Assembly: GCF_018613655.1 (NCBI RefSeq)
Contig: NZ_JAGGPW010000005.1
Coordinates: forward strand, 1-64,000
Direction of reading: 5' to 3'
DNA from: Planococcus sp. ISL-109
Lineage (GTDB): Bacteria; Bacillota; Bacilli; Bacillales_A; Planococcaceae
DNA length: 64,000 bases
Of the stretch, positions 25,745 to 34,180 are shown one piece after another. Both the position numbers and the translations under genes were made by a program. Within the stretch, counting starts at the first letter, position 1. The number at the start of each line of letters is the position of its first letter. The notes under the pieces are model-generated. The model was given only the letters and a program-made list of their open reading frames with translations. It did no database searches and was not told where the DNA came from.

Positions 25745-26007
25745 CTTGCACCTCCTGGATTTCCGCTTGTTTATTGAGCAATTTTCAAGTACTAATGTAA
25801 TTTGCGGTTGGATGTTCTGAATCGTATGTATGTGGATTTAATAGGTTGTTGTACCTCTGTTTCCATGGTGCGCCTGGCTTTTTCACTTCTTATTCAAACG
25901 CATTATAACATATTCCTCATTTTACAAATTATTACTTATTCTAAAGTTTTGAATCACTAATTCTTTAGTATTAGTATTTTCAATTGAAGGCTATCCCCAA
26001 TCAAAAA

Positions 26008-26045
26008 AAATCCCCAAAAGGCGGAATGCCCGCTTTTGGGGATTT
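26008..26045 (-). terminator. Terminator-like hairpin without an intact gene in front
   Basis: Perfect 13-bp outer stem AAATCCCCAAAAG with CTTTTGGGGATTT, followed on the minus strand by a T8 run. The sequence it would terminate (26046-26430) no longer holds a recognisable minus-strand gene, so it is probably left over from a lost one. Confidence 0.75.
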
Positions 26046-26425
26046 AACTATGCTGATTTTCACTCCATTGAAAAATGGCCCTACCTTGTTTGATATCGTC
26101 GGAATAACAAAAACAATTCCTCCACCATCCTAATTTTGGGATTGCACTCCGAAACGACGATGAAAAATTCATCGCTTGTACAGCGCAGATGGACCTCAAC
26201 TTCCCTTCCCCCTGTCTTTCACATGCGATTTCCGTCACTGTGCAGATTTCCCGCTTATATCCCAAGAGGCTTATGCCACAATTTTTAACAGGAAATGCAT
26301 GCATTCGTTGATGGATTTCATTGGATATGCGCTATATAGTGAAGCTAAGGAAGATGAAAATACGATTGGTATATTCGTGTCTTGTGAAAAAAGTACAAGC
26401 TAAGTCAGGAGCAGCGACAAAGTGA
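26046..26425. other. Gene-poor stretch, probably degenerate
   Basis: No reading frame here resembles a protein family. One minus-strand frame reads EVEVHLRCTSDEFFIVVSE, plausible as a gene relic, and it points at the orphan terminator at 26008. The stretch 25745-26007 holds only the mcrB promoter region. Confidence 0.4.
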
Positions 26426-26503
26426 ATTGCGGTGTTAAAAAGTGACGGCTTTCTGGAACTGGCGGAAATGATCCAGACAGCCGAACTGAAGGAGTTGGAG
26501 TAA
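26426..26503 (+). pseudogene. C-terminal relic of a gene upstream of the glycosyltransferase
   Basis: An open stretch of 25 codons ends in LKSDGFLELAEMIQTAELK and a TAA that touches the next ATG (TAAATG). This is the spacing of a two-gene operon whose first gene, perhaps a regulator, has been lost except for its tail. It also supplies the ribosome site of the glycosyltransferase. Confidence 0.45.
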
Positions 26504-27682
26504 ATGAAGAAAATCGTCTTTTTTTCGCTTCCTGCCCATGGCCATACGAACCCGACCCTTCCAGTGGTCGCGGAACTGACGAAACGGGGCCATCAGGTGT
26601 GGTATTTTTCGTTCGACGAATTCCGGGAAAAGATCGAAGGAGCCGGTGCCACGTTTATCGGCTGCGACCGCTTTCTGCCGAAGTTTACCGAACAGGAGCT
26701 GGAGAAGAAAGTCGGCAGGGATTTTGCGGCTTTGATCGAAATGGTCGCCGACACGACCATCGCCTTGGAACCCTACGCCTCAGAGAAACTCGCGGACATT
26801 CAGCCGGACTGCATCGTCTCCGACTCCATAGCCGCTTGGGGCAAGCTGTTCGCCAAAAAACTCGGCATTCCCTATATCTGTTCGACGACGACATTTGCGT
26901 TTAATGAATATACCGCGAAGTCGATCAGACCGGGTGCCGCGGAGATCTGGCTGTTGCTGCGCGGCATGCGGCGCATCCGCAAAAAAATCAAGCAACTGAA
27001 CGACCACGGCTTTCCGGTGAAAAACTTTATTGCCTTGATTCAAAATGATAACGAAACAGACACCATCGTCTACACGTCGAAGGAATTCCAGCCGATGTCG
27101 GACACTTTTTCCAAACGGTACGCTTTTGTCGGGGCTTCGATTCCGGAACATATTCCGCAACCGAAGAGCGAACAGCGAAAACGGATCTACATCTCCCTCG
27201 GCACCATTTTGAACCGGAATCCAGCTTTTTACCGCAACTGCTTCCAAGCATTTGCGCACGAAGATTATGAAGTCGTCCTGTCAGCCGGCGAAAAAACGGA
27301 TCTTTCGCTGCTACCGGACATTCCGGACAATTTCACCGTCCAACAGACGGTCGACCAAATTGCCGTTTTGCACAATACCGATGTGTTCCTCACCCACTGC
27401 GGCATGAACAGCGTCAGCGAAAGCCTGTATTTCGGCGTGCCGATGGTGCTGTTCCCGCAGCATAGCGAACAAAAAATGATCGCTAACCGGGTGGCGGAGT
27501 TGGGTGCTGGGGTCTTGCTCAAAGGCACGACACCGAAAGAGTTGGAAACAGCTGTAGCGCAAATTTTGTCGCATCCTTCCTATCAGCACCAGGCGCAGCA
27601 GTTGTCCGCCAGCTTTCAATTCGCCGGCGGTGCTACTGAAGCCGCCCGTGTCATCCTGGCGATCTGCAGGGAGAACAGTTAG
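26504..27682 (+). CDS. MGT-family glycosyltransferase (macrolide type)
   Basis: A 392-residue GT-B-fold, family GT1 enzyme, about the usual length. The N-terminus KKIVFFSLPAHGHTNPTLP carries the acceptor-site His. The C-terminal donor signature is LTHCGMNSVSESLYFGVP followed by HSEQ (about residues 300-330). Relatives move UDP-glucose onto macrolides, flavonoids or other lipophilic acceptors, so a detoxifying role is plausible; the true acceptor is unknown. The start is set by AAGGAG and by the stop of the relic immediately before it. It is clearly more GC-rich than the island at 1-22 kb. Confidence 0.9.
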   Translation: MKKIVFFSLPAHGHTNPTLPVVAELTKRGHQVWYFSFDEFREKIEGAGATFIGCDRFLPKFTEQELEKKVGRDFAALIEMVADTTIALEPYASEKLADIQPDCIVSDSIAAWGKLFAKKLGIPYICSTTTFAFNEYTAKSIRPGAAEIWLLLRGMRRIRKKIKQLNDHGFPVKNFIALIQNDNETDTIVYTSKEFQPMSDTFSKRYAFVGASIPEHIPQPKSEQRKRIYISLGTILNRNPAFYRNCFQAFAHEDYEVVLSAGEKTDLSLLPDIPDNFTVQQTVDQIAVLHNTDVFLTHCGMNSVSESLYFGVPMVLFPQHSEQKMIANRVAELGAGVLLKGTTPKELETAVAQILSHPSYQHQAQQLSASFQFAGGATEAARVILAICRENS

Positions 27683-27761
27683 CGGCATTTGCCGGCGTAT
27701 CTCTTCATCACAGCGGAAAGAGAATGGCAAATACCCAAAGCTGTCGAATCACGTCTGTTTT

Positions 27762-28148
27762 TTAGTCCAATCTCATTCCTGCAAGGCCGCCGTCATTCGC
27801 TTTTTTTTCAAGGTTTTCTGCCAAACGGAACCGCACAATTCGGCGGATCAAGTCATAAGGCATCGGCTGGTCGAGTGGAAACTGGACCGATCCTTTTCCT
27901 TGTTTGTATGCGGCAAGCTCTTGCTGAAACGCGGTGATTCCGCTCGGCACCAGGTAGAATCCGATATGGTGTTTGAATGCCGCAAAATGGACCAGGTTAC
28001 CGTTTAGTACAAAGGTCGGCAGTTGGTATTTGATGGCCTCTTGAGCGTCGGGCGCCTCTTCTTGAATGACGCGCCGCAGCGTCTGCAAAATCTCCCGTAC
28101 GTCTTCCGGTGCTTGCTCGATATACTCGTCAATCGTCTGAATCGCCAT
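27762..28148 (-). CDS. DUF1801 (YdhG/Fra-like) protein
   Basis: A 128-residue protein of the DUF1801 fold. Recognisable features are TIDEYIEQAPEDVREILQ at residues 5-22, AIKYQLPTF (about 38-46) and HHIGFYLVPSG (about 60-70), then a basic C-terminal part. The Bacillus subtilis relative YdhG (Fra) acts as a frataxin-like iron carrier for Fe-S cluster and haem assembly; a similar role is likely but not certain, because the family is broad. It is monocistronic and convergent with the glycosyltransferase. Confidence 0.8.
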   Translation of the reverse strand: MAIQTIDEYIEQAPEDVREILQTLRRVIQEEAPDAQEAIKYQLPTFVLNGNLVHFAAFKHHIGFYLVPSGITAFQQELAAYKQGKGSVQFPLDQPMPYDLIRRIVRFRLAENLEKKANDGGLAGMRLD

Positions 28149-28315
28149 TCCATCCGTCTCCTTTCCACGCGCTGGATTTTTTGAATCCTTCTCCCCCTCA
28201 TTCCACCGCTTTTCTCCGGATGCTGCTGTGCTTCATGCAAGCTTCTGTTTGCCGCAAGTATTTCGGGCCTCTCTCATTTGAAAGTTGAATTACAGTAATA
28301 TGTTAATAAGAAAGT

Positions 28316-28783
28316 TTAGACAAAAAAGTACATGCTAATAGTCATTAAAAGGCCAAACAAAATGCTATACATGACCATTTCAAGTTGAAACTTCCAGAAA
28401 GATTTTCTGTGTAAATATTCTTTTTTGAAATAAACTTGTCCTTCGATATTGTCCATAAATGGCGATGCGGATGAAAAATGCGTGAAAATAAACATCAAAC
28501 TAGCGAAAAAGACAAATTGCACTAATAAAGCAAGTTCCCCTATTCCACTTACCAGGGGTAAGAGAACAATCCCCATTAAAATACCCCTTATGATTTGGGC
28601 AGGCAAGAAGTACTTTTCAACATGTCCCCTTTCTTTGTCATCAAACATATCATTCATGAAGCTACATAATCTATTCTTAGTTTCATATATGTCTTTACTG
28701 AATTTCAATGCTATCGCTCCAGCAATTACATATGATAGTGCATGTGCAATCGTAAATAAAAGGACAAATTTTATATAGACCAT
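28316..28783 (-). CDS. Small membrane protein, four predicted helices
   Basis: A 155-residue protein with hydrophobic segments at about residues 3-25, 58-78, 80-103 and 133-154. A charged loop between the first and second reads YETKNRLCSFMNDMFDDKERG. No family was recognised. I chose ATG 28783 because AGGAGG lies six bases upstream; a longer frame begins 12 codons earlier with no ribosome site. It is a single gene. Confidence 0.65.
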   Translation of the reverse strand: MVYIKFVLLFTIAHALSYVIAGAIALKFSKDIYETKNRLCSFMNDMFDDKERGHVEKYFLPAQIIRGILMGIVLLPLVSGIGELALLVQFVFFASLMFIFTHFSSASPFMDNIEGQVYFKKEYLHRKSFWKFQLEMVMYSILFGLLMTISMYFFV

Positions 28784-29080
28784 TCCCTTCCTCCTTCTCC
28801 CTATAGGTATTTGCATCACTTAAAAACGCAGAACCTTTACTCAACTCAATAACTACATTCAGCGATTTAATAGAACCACCCATGCCAATTTTTAGAACCA
28901 CTTAAGACATGAGAGAACCACTCTTCTACAAGTAAATTTCGGAATATTCCGTAAATTAATTGTATAGGTGTTGGATGCAAAATAAAAGGACTTGATAGTC
29001 ACGCAAGCTTCAAATAGCGACACATTCTAATAATAGAAAAAATGCCTTTCCAACAAAAAGCCGGAAGCGAGTGAACTTGA
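28784..29080. other. Intergenic, no gene seen
   Basis: About 300 bp without a credible coding frame. Stop codons are frequent in all frames. Only the promoter region of the gene at 28316-28783 is expected here. Confidence 0.4.
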
Positions 29081-29122
29081 AAAGGAAAGGCTCTTCCAAT
29101 GGGGAAAGCCTTTCCCTTTTCT
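29081..29122 (-). terminator. Terminator after the 96-residue gene
   Basis: Hairpin AAAGGCT...AGCCTTT extended by A/G-rich to C/T-rich arms with one bulge. In the minus direction it ends in CCTTTTC. It lies 40 bp after the gene at 29161-29451. Confidence 0.65.
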
Positions 29123-29160
29123 TCAATTTCCTGATCCATTCATCTCCATAACTCCCGCGG

Positions 29161-29451
29161 TTAGGCCTTAAACGACAGCCCCGCTTGTTCGAGCACCGCC
29201 CTCAACACAGGCAAAGATGCCGAGCCGACACCGTGGAGCTTGAGGATGTCCTTTTCGCTGTAGGCCGACAGCTTGTCCAAGGTGTCGATTTCTTCATGGA
29301 GCAGGGCGTTTCTCGCCGGTGAACTGAGCTGTGATAGAAAACCGCTGGCTGGCTTGTTTTCCTTGTTGCAGAATGGGCAGGTCGGGCAGTCGCTGCTTTT
29401 GTAATACGCATGGCCTTTGACGCACACCTTCCTATTCTTTTCCGCTTCCAT
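29161..29451 (-). CDS. Zinc-ribbon plus RNAP alpha-CTD-like helix-hairpin-helix protein
   Basis: A 96-residue protein. The N-terminus carries Cys pairs consistent with a small zinc ribbon (CVKGH, then CPTCPFC, residues 10-28). Residues 40-95 resemble the C-terminal domain of the RNA polymerase alpha subunit: LSSPARNALLHEEIDTLDKL followed by LHGVGSASLPVLRAVL, a helix-hairpin-helix. In polymerase this domain binds UP-element DNA and activators, so a DNA-binding accessory role is possible; I know of no proven function. It is a single gene, followed by a terminator. Confidence 0.75.
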   Translation of the reverse strand: MEAEKNRKVCVKGHAYYKSSDCPTCPFCNKENKPASGFLSQLSSPARNALLHEEIDTLDKLSAYSEKDILKLHGVGSASLPVLRAVLEQAGLSFKA

Positions 29452-29618
29452 TTAAATCGCTCCCGTCTTTTTCTTCCATTATAAAACAGCCGAGGACCCT
29501 TTAAGTACTAAGTTTCCTGAAACGATTGCGCCTAAATAAGTTTTCATCCCTTAACCGATAGGCAGTTTTTGTTACACTGAAGAAAGCAAATCGCACAATC
29601 ACGGAAAGGATTTTTTTT

Positions 29619-29990
29619 TTGAAAACCTATTGGCTCATCTCGATTGTCCTGCTCACCAATGTATCGCTGCTTCTGGTCAACGATTATTTCCCCGGCACGC
29701 TCGCTGAGATTGGCATTCCGCCGTTGATGCTGTTTGCGGTGATGGCCGCCATGATCGTGCTCATCGCCCTGCGCCTGCAGCCGCAGCGGGATAAGCATTT
29801 CCTTGTGCTGTTCCCGCTTATCGCGGTCGTCTACCCGCTGCTGTTGCTGTTCGTTTTGACGGCGCTCGGCGGTGAGTCCAAAAGCGGCTTCTCGCTGACG
29901 AGCCCGATTTTGTGGATCGGCGTGCTCGTGACGCTCGCCACATTCCGCCGCACGTACCGGAAAGCGTCACAGGATGCGGAAAGCGCATAA
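29619..29990 (+). CDS. Small integral membrane protein
   Basis: A 123-residue protein starting with TTG, eight bases after GGAAAGGA. Four hydrophobic segments are visible, at about 4-22, 32-51, 61-82 and 92-107, with a basic tail. No family is known to me. A decayed copy of its N-terminal half lies at 19850-19993. A clear terminator follows at 30004-30037. Confidence 0.65.
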   Translation: MKTYWLISIVLLTNVSLLLVNDYFPGTLAEIGIPPLMLFAVMAAMIVLIALRLQPQRDKHFLVLFPLIAVVYPLLLLFVLTALGGESKSGFSLTSPILWIGVLVTLATFRRTYRKASQDAESA

Positions 29991-30003
29991 CTCGCAGTAT
30001 TGA

Positions 30004-30037
30004 AAAAGGCTCTTCCAAGCGGAAGGGCCTTTTTGTG
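30004..30037 (+). terminator. Terminator after the small membrane protein gene
   Basis: Stem AAAAAGGCTCTTCC with GGAAGGGCCTTTTT, then TGTGTTT. Confidence 0.8.
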
Positions 30038-30241
30038 TTTCATCTATAGTTTTCCCCCTGTTATTGACCTCGCTTTCCATGCGTTCTCTGCGATGGGCAC
30101 ATAGAGAATTTTCGCCGGAAAGAATGCATACAATCTTGATTGATCGGGAATAGTTTCGTTAATTCACAGAATAATGAAACCATAGCGGAACTAAGCAAGT
30201 ATATACAAGCAACACAGAACCTCAAAAGGAGCTGACGGGTT

Positions 30242-30358
30242 ATGAACGAAACGAATATCAATATTGTTGATGCGCTGGTTACTGTCTTTGTTTACGGTGT
30301 GCCGATCCTGGCGATTTTGCTGGTGATCTACTTGTTGAGAAAAAAGAAAGTGAAATGA
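30242..30358 (+). CDS. 38-residue single-span membrane peptide
   Basis: ATG 30242 follows AAAAGGAGCTGACGG. The peptide has a polar start (MNETNINIVD), one membrane span (ALVTVFVYGVPILAILLVIY) and a basic end (LLRKKKVK), giving an N-out or simple anchor topology. It ends seven bases before a second small membrane gene, with which it is probably co-transcribed. The function is unknown. Confidence 0.6.
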   Translation: MNETNINIVDALVTVFVYGVPILAILLVIYLLRKKKVK

Positions 30359-30401
30359 CATCGCGATGAATAGGACTGATCAGTCAGGAGGTGAACACGT
30401 T

Positions 30402-30695
30402 TTGACCAATTCATACACGCTGCAAAGCACGAAAACGGAAACTAAGCGTGAAGCATCCGTCCAAAACGTCATGTACCTTTACGGCGTCTTGCTGTTCTCG
30501 GGGCTGCTGCTGTCGATTTTCACCCACGGCATCGAAGACATCAGCGGATTCATGTCGTTCGTCCTGATTACCGGGATGCTGTATTTCCTCATGGTGAACT
30601 TCTATTTTAAAGGTGATACTTGGAGAAGCCGGGTCTATATTGCGATGAGCCTCGTCGCGCTAACTAGTCTGTGCATGGTGTTTTACCTTGCATAG
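30402..30695 (+). CDS. Small membrane protein
   Basis: About 97 residues when started at TTG 30402, which has an excellent AGGAGGTG site eight bases upstream; the ATG at 30366 lacks one. Three membrane spans follow a charged 20-residue start: about 25-43, 50-68 and 77-97. The family is unknown. It lies just downstream of the 38-residue peptide, so the two may form a small membrane unit. Confidence 0.6.
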   Translation: MTNSYTLQSTKTETKREASVQNVMYLYGVLLFSGLLLSIFTHGIEDISGFMSFVLITGMLYFLMVNFYFKGDTWRSRVYIAMSLVALTSLCMVFYLA

Positions 30696-30758
30696 GCAGG
30701 CCATTACCATTAATCCACCTAAAGATTAGTGAGTATTCAAATGAAGGGTGTGAGGAAC

Positions 30759-31368
30759 ATGAGCTACCAAAAAGTTCTTTTTGTGCTGTTGGATGACTAT
30801 GCGGATTGGGAAGCCGGATCCCTCGCGGCGGCACTGAACGAAGAGCCGGAAGGACAGGGGCAAAAATTTGATGTGCAGACAGTGTCCTTGACGAAGGATC
30901 CGATCAAATCGATCGGCGGCTTTACGGTGTTGCCGGATTACGGCCTGGACGATGCACCGGAGGATTTTGCCGGTTTGATCCTGATCGGCGGCAACTCCTG
31001 GCGTAAAGAAGACAGCAAGCGGGTCATGGAATTGGTCGACAAAGCCATGGAAAAACAGGCTGTACTCGGGGCAATTTGCGATGCGACGGTATTTTTAGGA
31101 ATGAACGGCCTATTAAACGACATTCCGCATACGAGCAATGACCTGGAAGACTTGAAGGAAACTGCGGGTGACAGCTAGCAATGAAACCGGCTATGTCCAC
31201 CAGCAGGCCGTACGAAGCGGACAGATCATCACCGCCAACGGCTCGGCATTTCTCGATTTCGGAAAAAGAGTGCTAGAGGCGCTCCAGGCGGCGCCGCAGC
31301 CTGAAATCGACGAATGGTATAGTTTCTACAAGCAAGGATTCCACGACTATATGAACTCCAAACACTAA
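30759..31368 (+). pseudogene. DJ-1/PfpI-family protein, frameshifted
   Basis: A type 1 glutamine-amidotransferase-like (DJ-1/PfpI) protein. Frame one, from ATG 30759 with GAGG upstream, gives KVLFVLLDDYADWEAGSLAAAL (split: Glu at the usual acid site) and GAICDATVFLGMNGLLND with the nucleophile-elbow Cys. It stops at 31176-31178. The remaining family sequence continues in another frame from about 31168: ETGYVHQQAVRSGQIITANG to the stop at 31368. One base inserted or two lost near 31155-31175 explains this. Either a real mutation or a single read error is possible, since everything else is intact. Confidence 0.75.
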
Positions 31369-31378
31369 GTTAGCTTAA

Positions 31379-31416
31379 AAAATGCTGTCCTCTTCTAGAC
31401 TAGGGGACAGCATTTT
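31379..31416 (+). terminator. Terminator after the DJ-1-like gene
   Basis: Perfect stem AAAAATGCTGTCC with GGACAGCATTTTT. Confidence 0.85.
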
Positions 31417-31554
31417 TATGTTCTATATTGTATTCAACTAATAGACCAAATGATCGGCCGACTCCCCCTCTGCAAAGAGAAAGCCTCCTCAAGCACTCAA
31501 CCATCATCCTTGCACTTTCGGCCTGCTTCCAAATCTCGGTTCAGCAACTCCATT

Positions 31555-31597
31555 AAAAAACCTCGAATGTGAACACGTTGAAATGTCCACACCCGAG
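31555..31597 (-). terminator. Terminator after the peroxiredoxin gene
   Basis: On the minus strand CTCGGGTGTG pairs with CACATTCGAG (two G-U pairs) and is followed by GGTTTTTT. It lies 37 bp past the peroxiredoxin stop. Confidence 0.7.
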
Positions 31598-31633
31598 ATT
31601 CAACACACGCAGATTGCAACTGCGGTTCTATTA

Positions 31634-32293
31634 TTAAAGGTCTTTCTTGCTGAAATACCAGTCGACGTATTCGTACTCACTGCTGTTCGCACGCTCTTCG
31701 GCTTCCTGCTGCGTTCTTGGCGGCTTAACGATCACTTTTTCGCCAGGGAGCCAGTCGGCCGGTGTCGCCACTGCGTATTCATCTGCCGTTTGAAGAGCTT
31801 TCACTAAGCGCAGGATTTCGTCCATATTTCTTCCTGTGCTCAGCGGGTAGTAGATCATTGCACGGATCACTTGTTTTTCGTCGACCACAAACACCGCTCT
31901 TGATGCTTCGGTGCTTTGGTTTCCAGCCATCAGCATCCCATATTTGATCGCGACTTCTTTGTTGAGATCCGCGATAATCGGAAATTCGATTTTCACATTG
32001 AATTTTTCTTCGATATTTCTTACCCAGGCAATGTGTGAATGGACACTGTCAATGCTCAACCCGATCAGCTCCGTATTCAGCTGTTTCAGTTCAGGGTAGA
32101 TCCGTTGGAATCCGATAAACTCTGTCGTACATACAGGGGTGAAGTCTGATGGATGGGAGAACAAGATAAACCATTTCCCTTTATAAGACTCACTCGAAAT
32201 CATGCCGTGCGTTGTTTCAATTTCAAAGCTCGGTGCCGGTTCGCCGATCCGCGGAATAGACGTTGATTCGACTTCTCGATTTTGCATTTCCAT
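31634..32293 (-). CDS. 1-Cys peroxiredoxin (Prx6 type)
   Basis: A peroxiredoxin of about 219 residues that reduces hydroperoxides, and possibly persulfides, through one Cys. The active-site segment is SHPSDFTPVCTTEF (catalytic Cys about residue 44), and no second Cys occurs anywhere, which defines the 1-Cys class. The long C-terminal part, including LSTGRNMDEILRLVKALQ, fits Prx6. The ATG at 32293 is favoured because CTAAGGAG lies 10 bases upstream. An NreC-like palindrome sits four bases upstream of its -35 box, linking it to the neighbouring two-component system. Confidence 0.9.
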   Translation of the reverse strand: MEMQNREVESTSIPRIGEPAPSFEIETTHGMISSESYKGKWFILFSHPSDFTPVCTTEFIGFQRIYPELKQLNTELIGLSIDSVHSHIAWVRNIEEKFNVKIEFPIIADLNKEVAIKYGMLMAGNQSTEASRAVFVVDEKQVIRAMIYYPLSTGRNMDEILRLVKALQTADEYAVATPADWLPGEKVIVKPPRTQQEAEERANSSEYEYVDWYFSKKDL

Positions 32294-32322
32294 TTTGAAC
32301 AACTCCTTAGAATTATTATTAT

Positions 32323-32352
32323 ATTGTAATTATTACATTTTAGGGAGTGCAA
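32323..32352 (-). promoter_or_regulatory. Peroxiredoxin promoter
   Basis: TTGCAC (32352-32347) and TACAAT (32328-32323) with an 18-bp spacer on the minus strand, about 30 bp before the start codon. Confidence 0.6.
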
Positions 32353-32356
32353 TCCT

Positions 32357-32374
32357 ATAGGGGTTTTCCCCTAT
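32357..32374. promoter_or_regulatory. NreC-like palindrome upstream of the peroxiredoxin promoter
   Basis: Perfect palindrome ATAGGGGTTTTCCCCTAT. It lies four bases upstream of the -35 box, the usual place of an activator site. The half-sites match the TAGGG...CCCTA boxes known for the oxygen regulator NreC of staphylococci, with two extra central bases. The same half-sites and spacing recur at 37510-37527. Confidence 0.65.
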
Positions 32375-32386
32375 CCTAAGCGCCCG

Positions 32387-33028
32387 CTATTGCGAATCAA
32401 TATAATGGTTAGCGATGGCGTATTGGATCAACTCTGATTTTTGCTTGAGTTCGAGCTTTGCCATGATATTGGATTTATGGTTTTCCACCGTTTTCGGGCT
32501 GATGGACAGCTTTTCTGAAATTTGCTTGTTGGTATATCCGTACACCACCAGCCGCAGCACTTCCTGTTCCCTTAAGGTCAAGATGGAAGCTTGCTTGTTG
32601 CCTTTATTCTCAAACAGCCTGTCGATCTGTTCAGGCGGCAGCCCGACTTTATAGTATTTTTCGCCTTTATGGACTTGTTTAATCGCGTGGTACAATTCCC
32701 CGCCTTGGCTGTTTTTCAAAACATATCCGTCCGCATCGATTTCAATCGCTTCCTGGATATACCCTTCCTCGTCATGCATCGACAGCAAAATCACTTTGAT
32801 GTTTTTTGAATGCCTCAAAATCTCCTGCGTAGCCACAATCCCATCGATCCCATTCGGCATAGAGATGTCCATCAAAATGACATCCGGTTCTTCTTTTAAC
32901 GCCAGTCTGACTGCCTCTTCCCCTTCACCGGCTTCTCCGATGATCGAGATGTCGGGATAGGATTCCAATAAAAGAACCAATCCTTTTCTAATCAGGACAT
33001 GATCATCTACTACCAATACTTTAATCAC
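32387..33028 (-). CDS. NarL/LuxR-family response regulator (NreC-like)
   Basis: A 213-residue regulator. The receiver domain (1-120) has the phosphorylation Asp in PDVILMDISMPNG and a Lys in YVLKNSQGG. The DNA-binding helix-turn-helix of the LuxR type is at about 148-205: LTLREQEVLRLVVYGYTNKQ then PKTVENHKSNIMAKL. Its start overlaps the kinase stop by four bases (ATGA). The partner kinase resembles NreB, so an NreC or AirR-like role in oxygen, redox or sulfur control is likely. Candidate targets are the palindromes at 32357 and 37510. Confidence 0.85.
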   Translation of the reverse strand: MIKVLVVDDHVLIRKGLVLLLESYPDISIIGEAGEGEEAVRLALKEEPDVILMDISMPNGIDGIVATQEILRHSKNIKVILLSMHDEEGYIQEAIEIDADGYVLKNSQGGELYHAIKQVHKGEKYYKVGLPPEQIDRLFENKGNKQASILTLREQEVLRLVVYGYTNKQISEKLSISPKTVENHKSNIMAKLELKQKSELIQYAIANHYIDSQ

Positions 33029-34059
33029 TGTTGTTCCCCATCCCTCAATGGAATTTTCACGCGAATGCGGGTGCCTTTATTCACTTGGCTGCTCAATGCG
33101 AATTCCCCGCCCAATTGTTCGATTCTTTCTTTCATATGCCGCAGCCCAAGCCCTTCATTAGCCAACTTTCCTGCATCGAAGCCGACGCCATTGTCTTCTA
33201 TAGACAATAGAAAATATCCGTATTCTACTTCCATTCTGATCCACAAGGAACTGGCAAGGGAATATTTGATGGCGTTGTGCAAAGCTTCCTGGATGACGCG
33301 GTAGACATTGATCTCAACTAGTGAGGGCAAGCGGTCCACTTGATTGATTTCCAGGTTTATGTCCAGAGTGGGATGGACGGCATGGAAGGAAGTCGCCAGG
33401 CTTTGGACGCTGGCGACCAAACCCAAACGGTCAAGGCTTTGGGGCCTCAGCCGCTGCGAATAGGATTTGACATCATTCATGGCATGATCCAGCTCTGCCC
33501 GGACATCGTTCATATAATCCAATAGCTTTGTATCTTCCACTCTGGATTCGATCGATTGCAAAGCCAGTGAAATCGTGTACAAGGATTGGCCGATCCCATC
33601 ATGCAATTCCTGGGCGAGCCGCTTGTGTTCATTTTCCTGGGCTTCGATCACTTGTTTTAATATCAGCTTCGCGATGCGGGCTTCTTCTTCTTTTTCTTTC
33701 AGCTTTTGGTCGCGCAATACTAATAGGTATTCTTTTTCGCCGGAATGCTCATCGTTGAACATTAAAGCCGTGCTCATCTCCACTTTGATTTGGTTGCCGT
33801 GGTAGGTGGGCATTTCCGATAAAAAATACGGCACTTCATCGTTTTGGATGAGGTAGCATTTGTTTTCGCCTTCTGCCTTATTGCGGTTTTCACAATAGCT
33901 GCAGTATGGAACTTTCCCGTCCTGTTTCCAGCCCGTCAAAGCTTCAGCAGCCGGGTTCATCAGAACGATGGAACGTTCATTGTTCATGACAATAATGCCA
34001 TCGTGTATGTGTTGGAAAACCTGGTGGGAGTATTTATTTTCAATAAATTGATCGCTCAT
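33025..34059 (-). CDS. PAS sensor histidine kinase (NreB/AirS-like)
   Basis: A kinase of about 344 residues. A PAS domain (about 10-120) holds the cysteine cluster CSYC-x11-C (about residues 52-67). This matches the first three ligands of the NreB iron-sulfur motif C-x2-C-x11-C-x2-C, but the fourth position is Ile. The HisKA_3 domain has the phospho-His in AQELHDGIGQSL, and the ATPase domain shows VIQEALHNAIKYS and EDNGVGFD. No membrane span is present, so it is cytosolic like NreB. It overlaps the regulator gene by four bases. ATG 34059 is chosen over an earlier GTG. Confidence 0.85.
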   Translation of the reverse strand: MSDQFIENKYSHQVFQHIHDGIIVMNNERSIVLMNPAAEALTGWKQDGKVPYCSYCENRNKAEGENKCYLIQNDEVPYFLSEMPTYHGNQIKVEMSTALMFNDEHSGEKEYLLVLRDQKLKEKEEEARIAKLILKQVIEAQENEHKRLAQELHDGIGQSLYTISLALQSIESRVEDTKLLDYMNDVRAELDHAMNDVKSYSQRLRPQSLDRLGLVASVQSLATSFHAVHPTLDINLEINQVDRLPSLVEINVYRVIQEALHNAIKYSLASSLWIRMEVEYGYFLLSIEDNGVGFDAGKLANEGLGLRHMKERIEQLGGEFALSSQVNKGTRIRVKIPLRDGEQQ

Positions 34060-34080
34060 TAGTTTCACCACTTTACAGTC

Positions 34081-34128
34081 AATAATGAAGAAAGACCGAC
34101 CCTATAGAATCAGTCTTTCTTCATTATT
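34081..34128 (-). terminator. Terminator after the sulfide operon
   Basis: Perfect 16-bp stem (34081-34096 with 34113-34128) with a 16-nt loop. It lies between the DUF1641 stop and the kinase gene, so it separates the sulfide operon from the two-component operon. Confidence 0.7.
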
Positions 34129-34180
34129 TTAACAGCTATTGGACTTATCGTCCTTGACGGAAGCTTAACGCGCAACACGC

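Noticed and set aside
26176-26403. 75-codon plus-strand frame before the glycosyltransferase
   Set aside because: No ribosome site and no protein-like pattern; the region appears degenerate.
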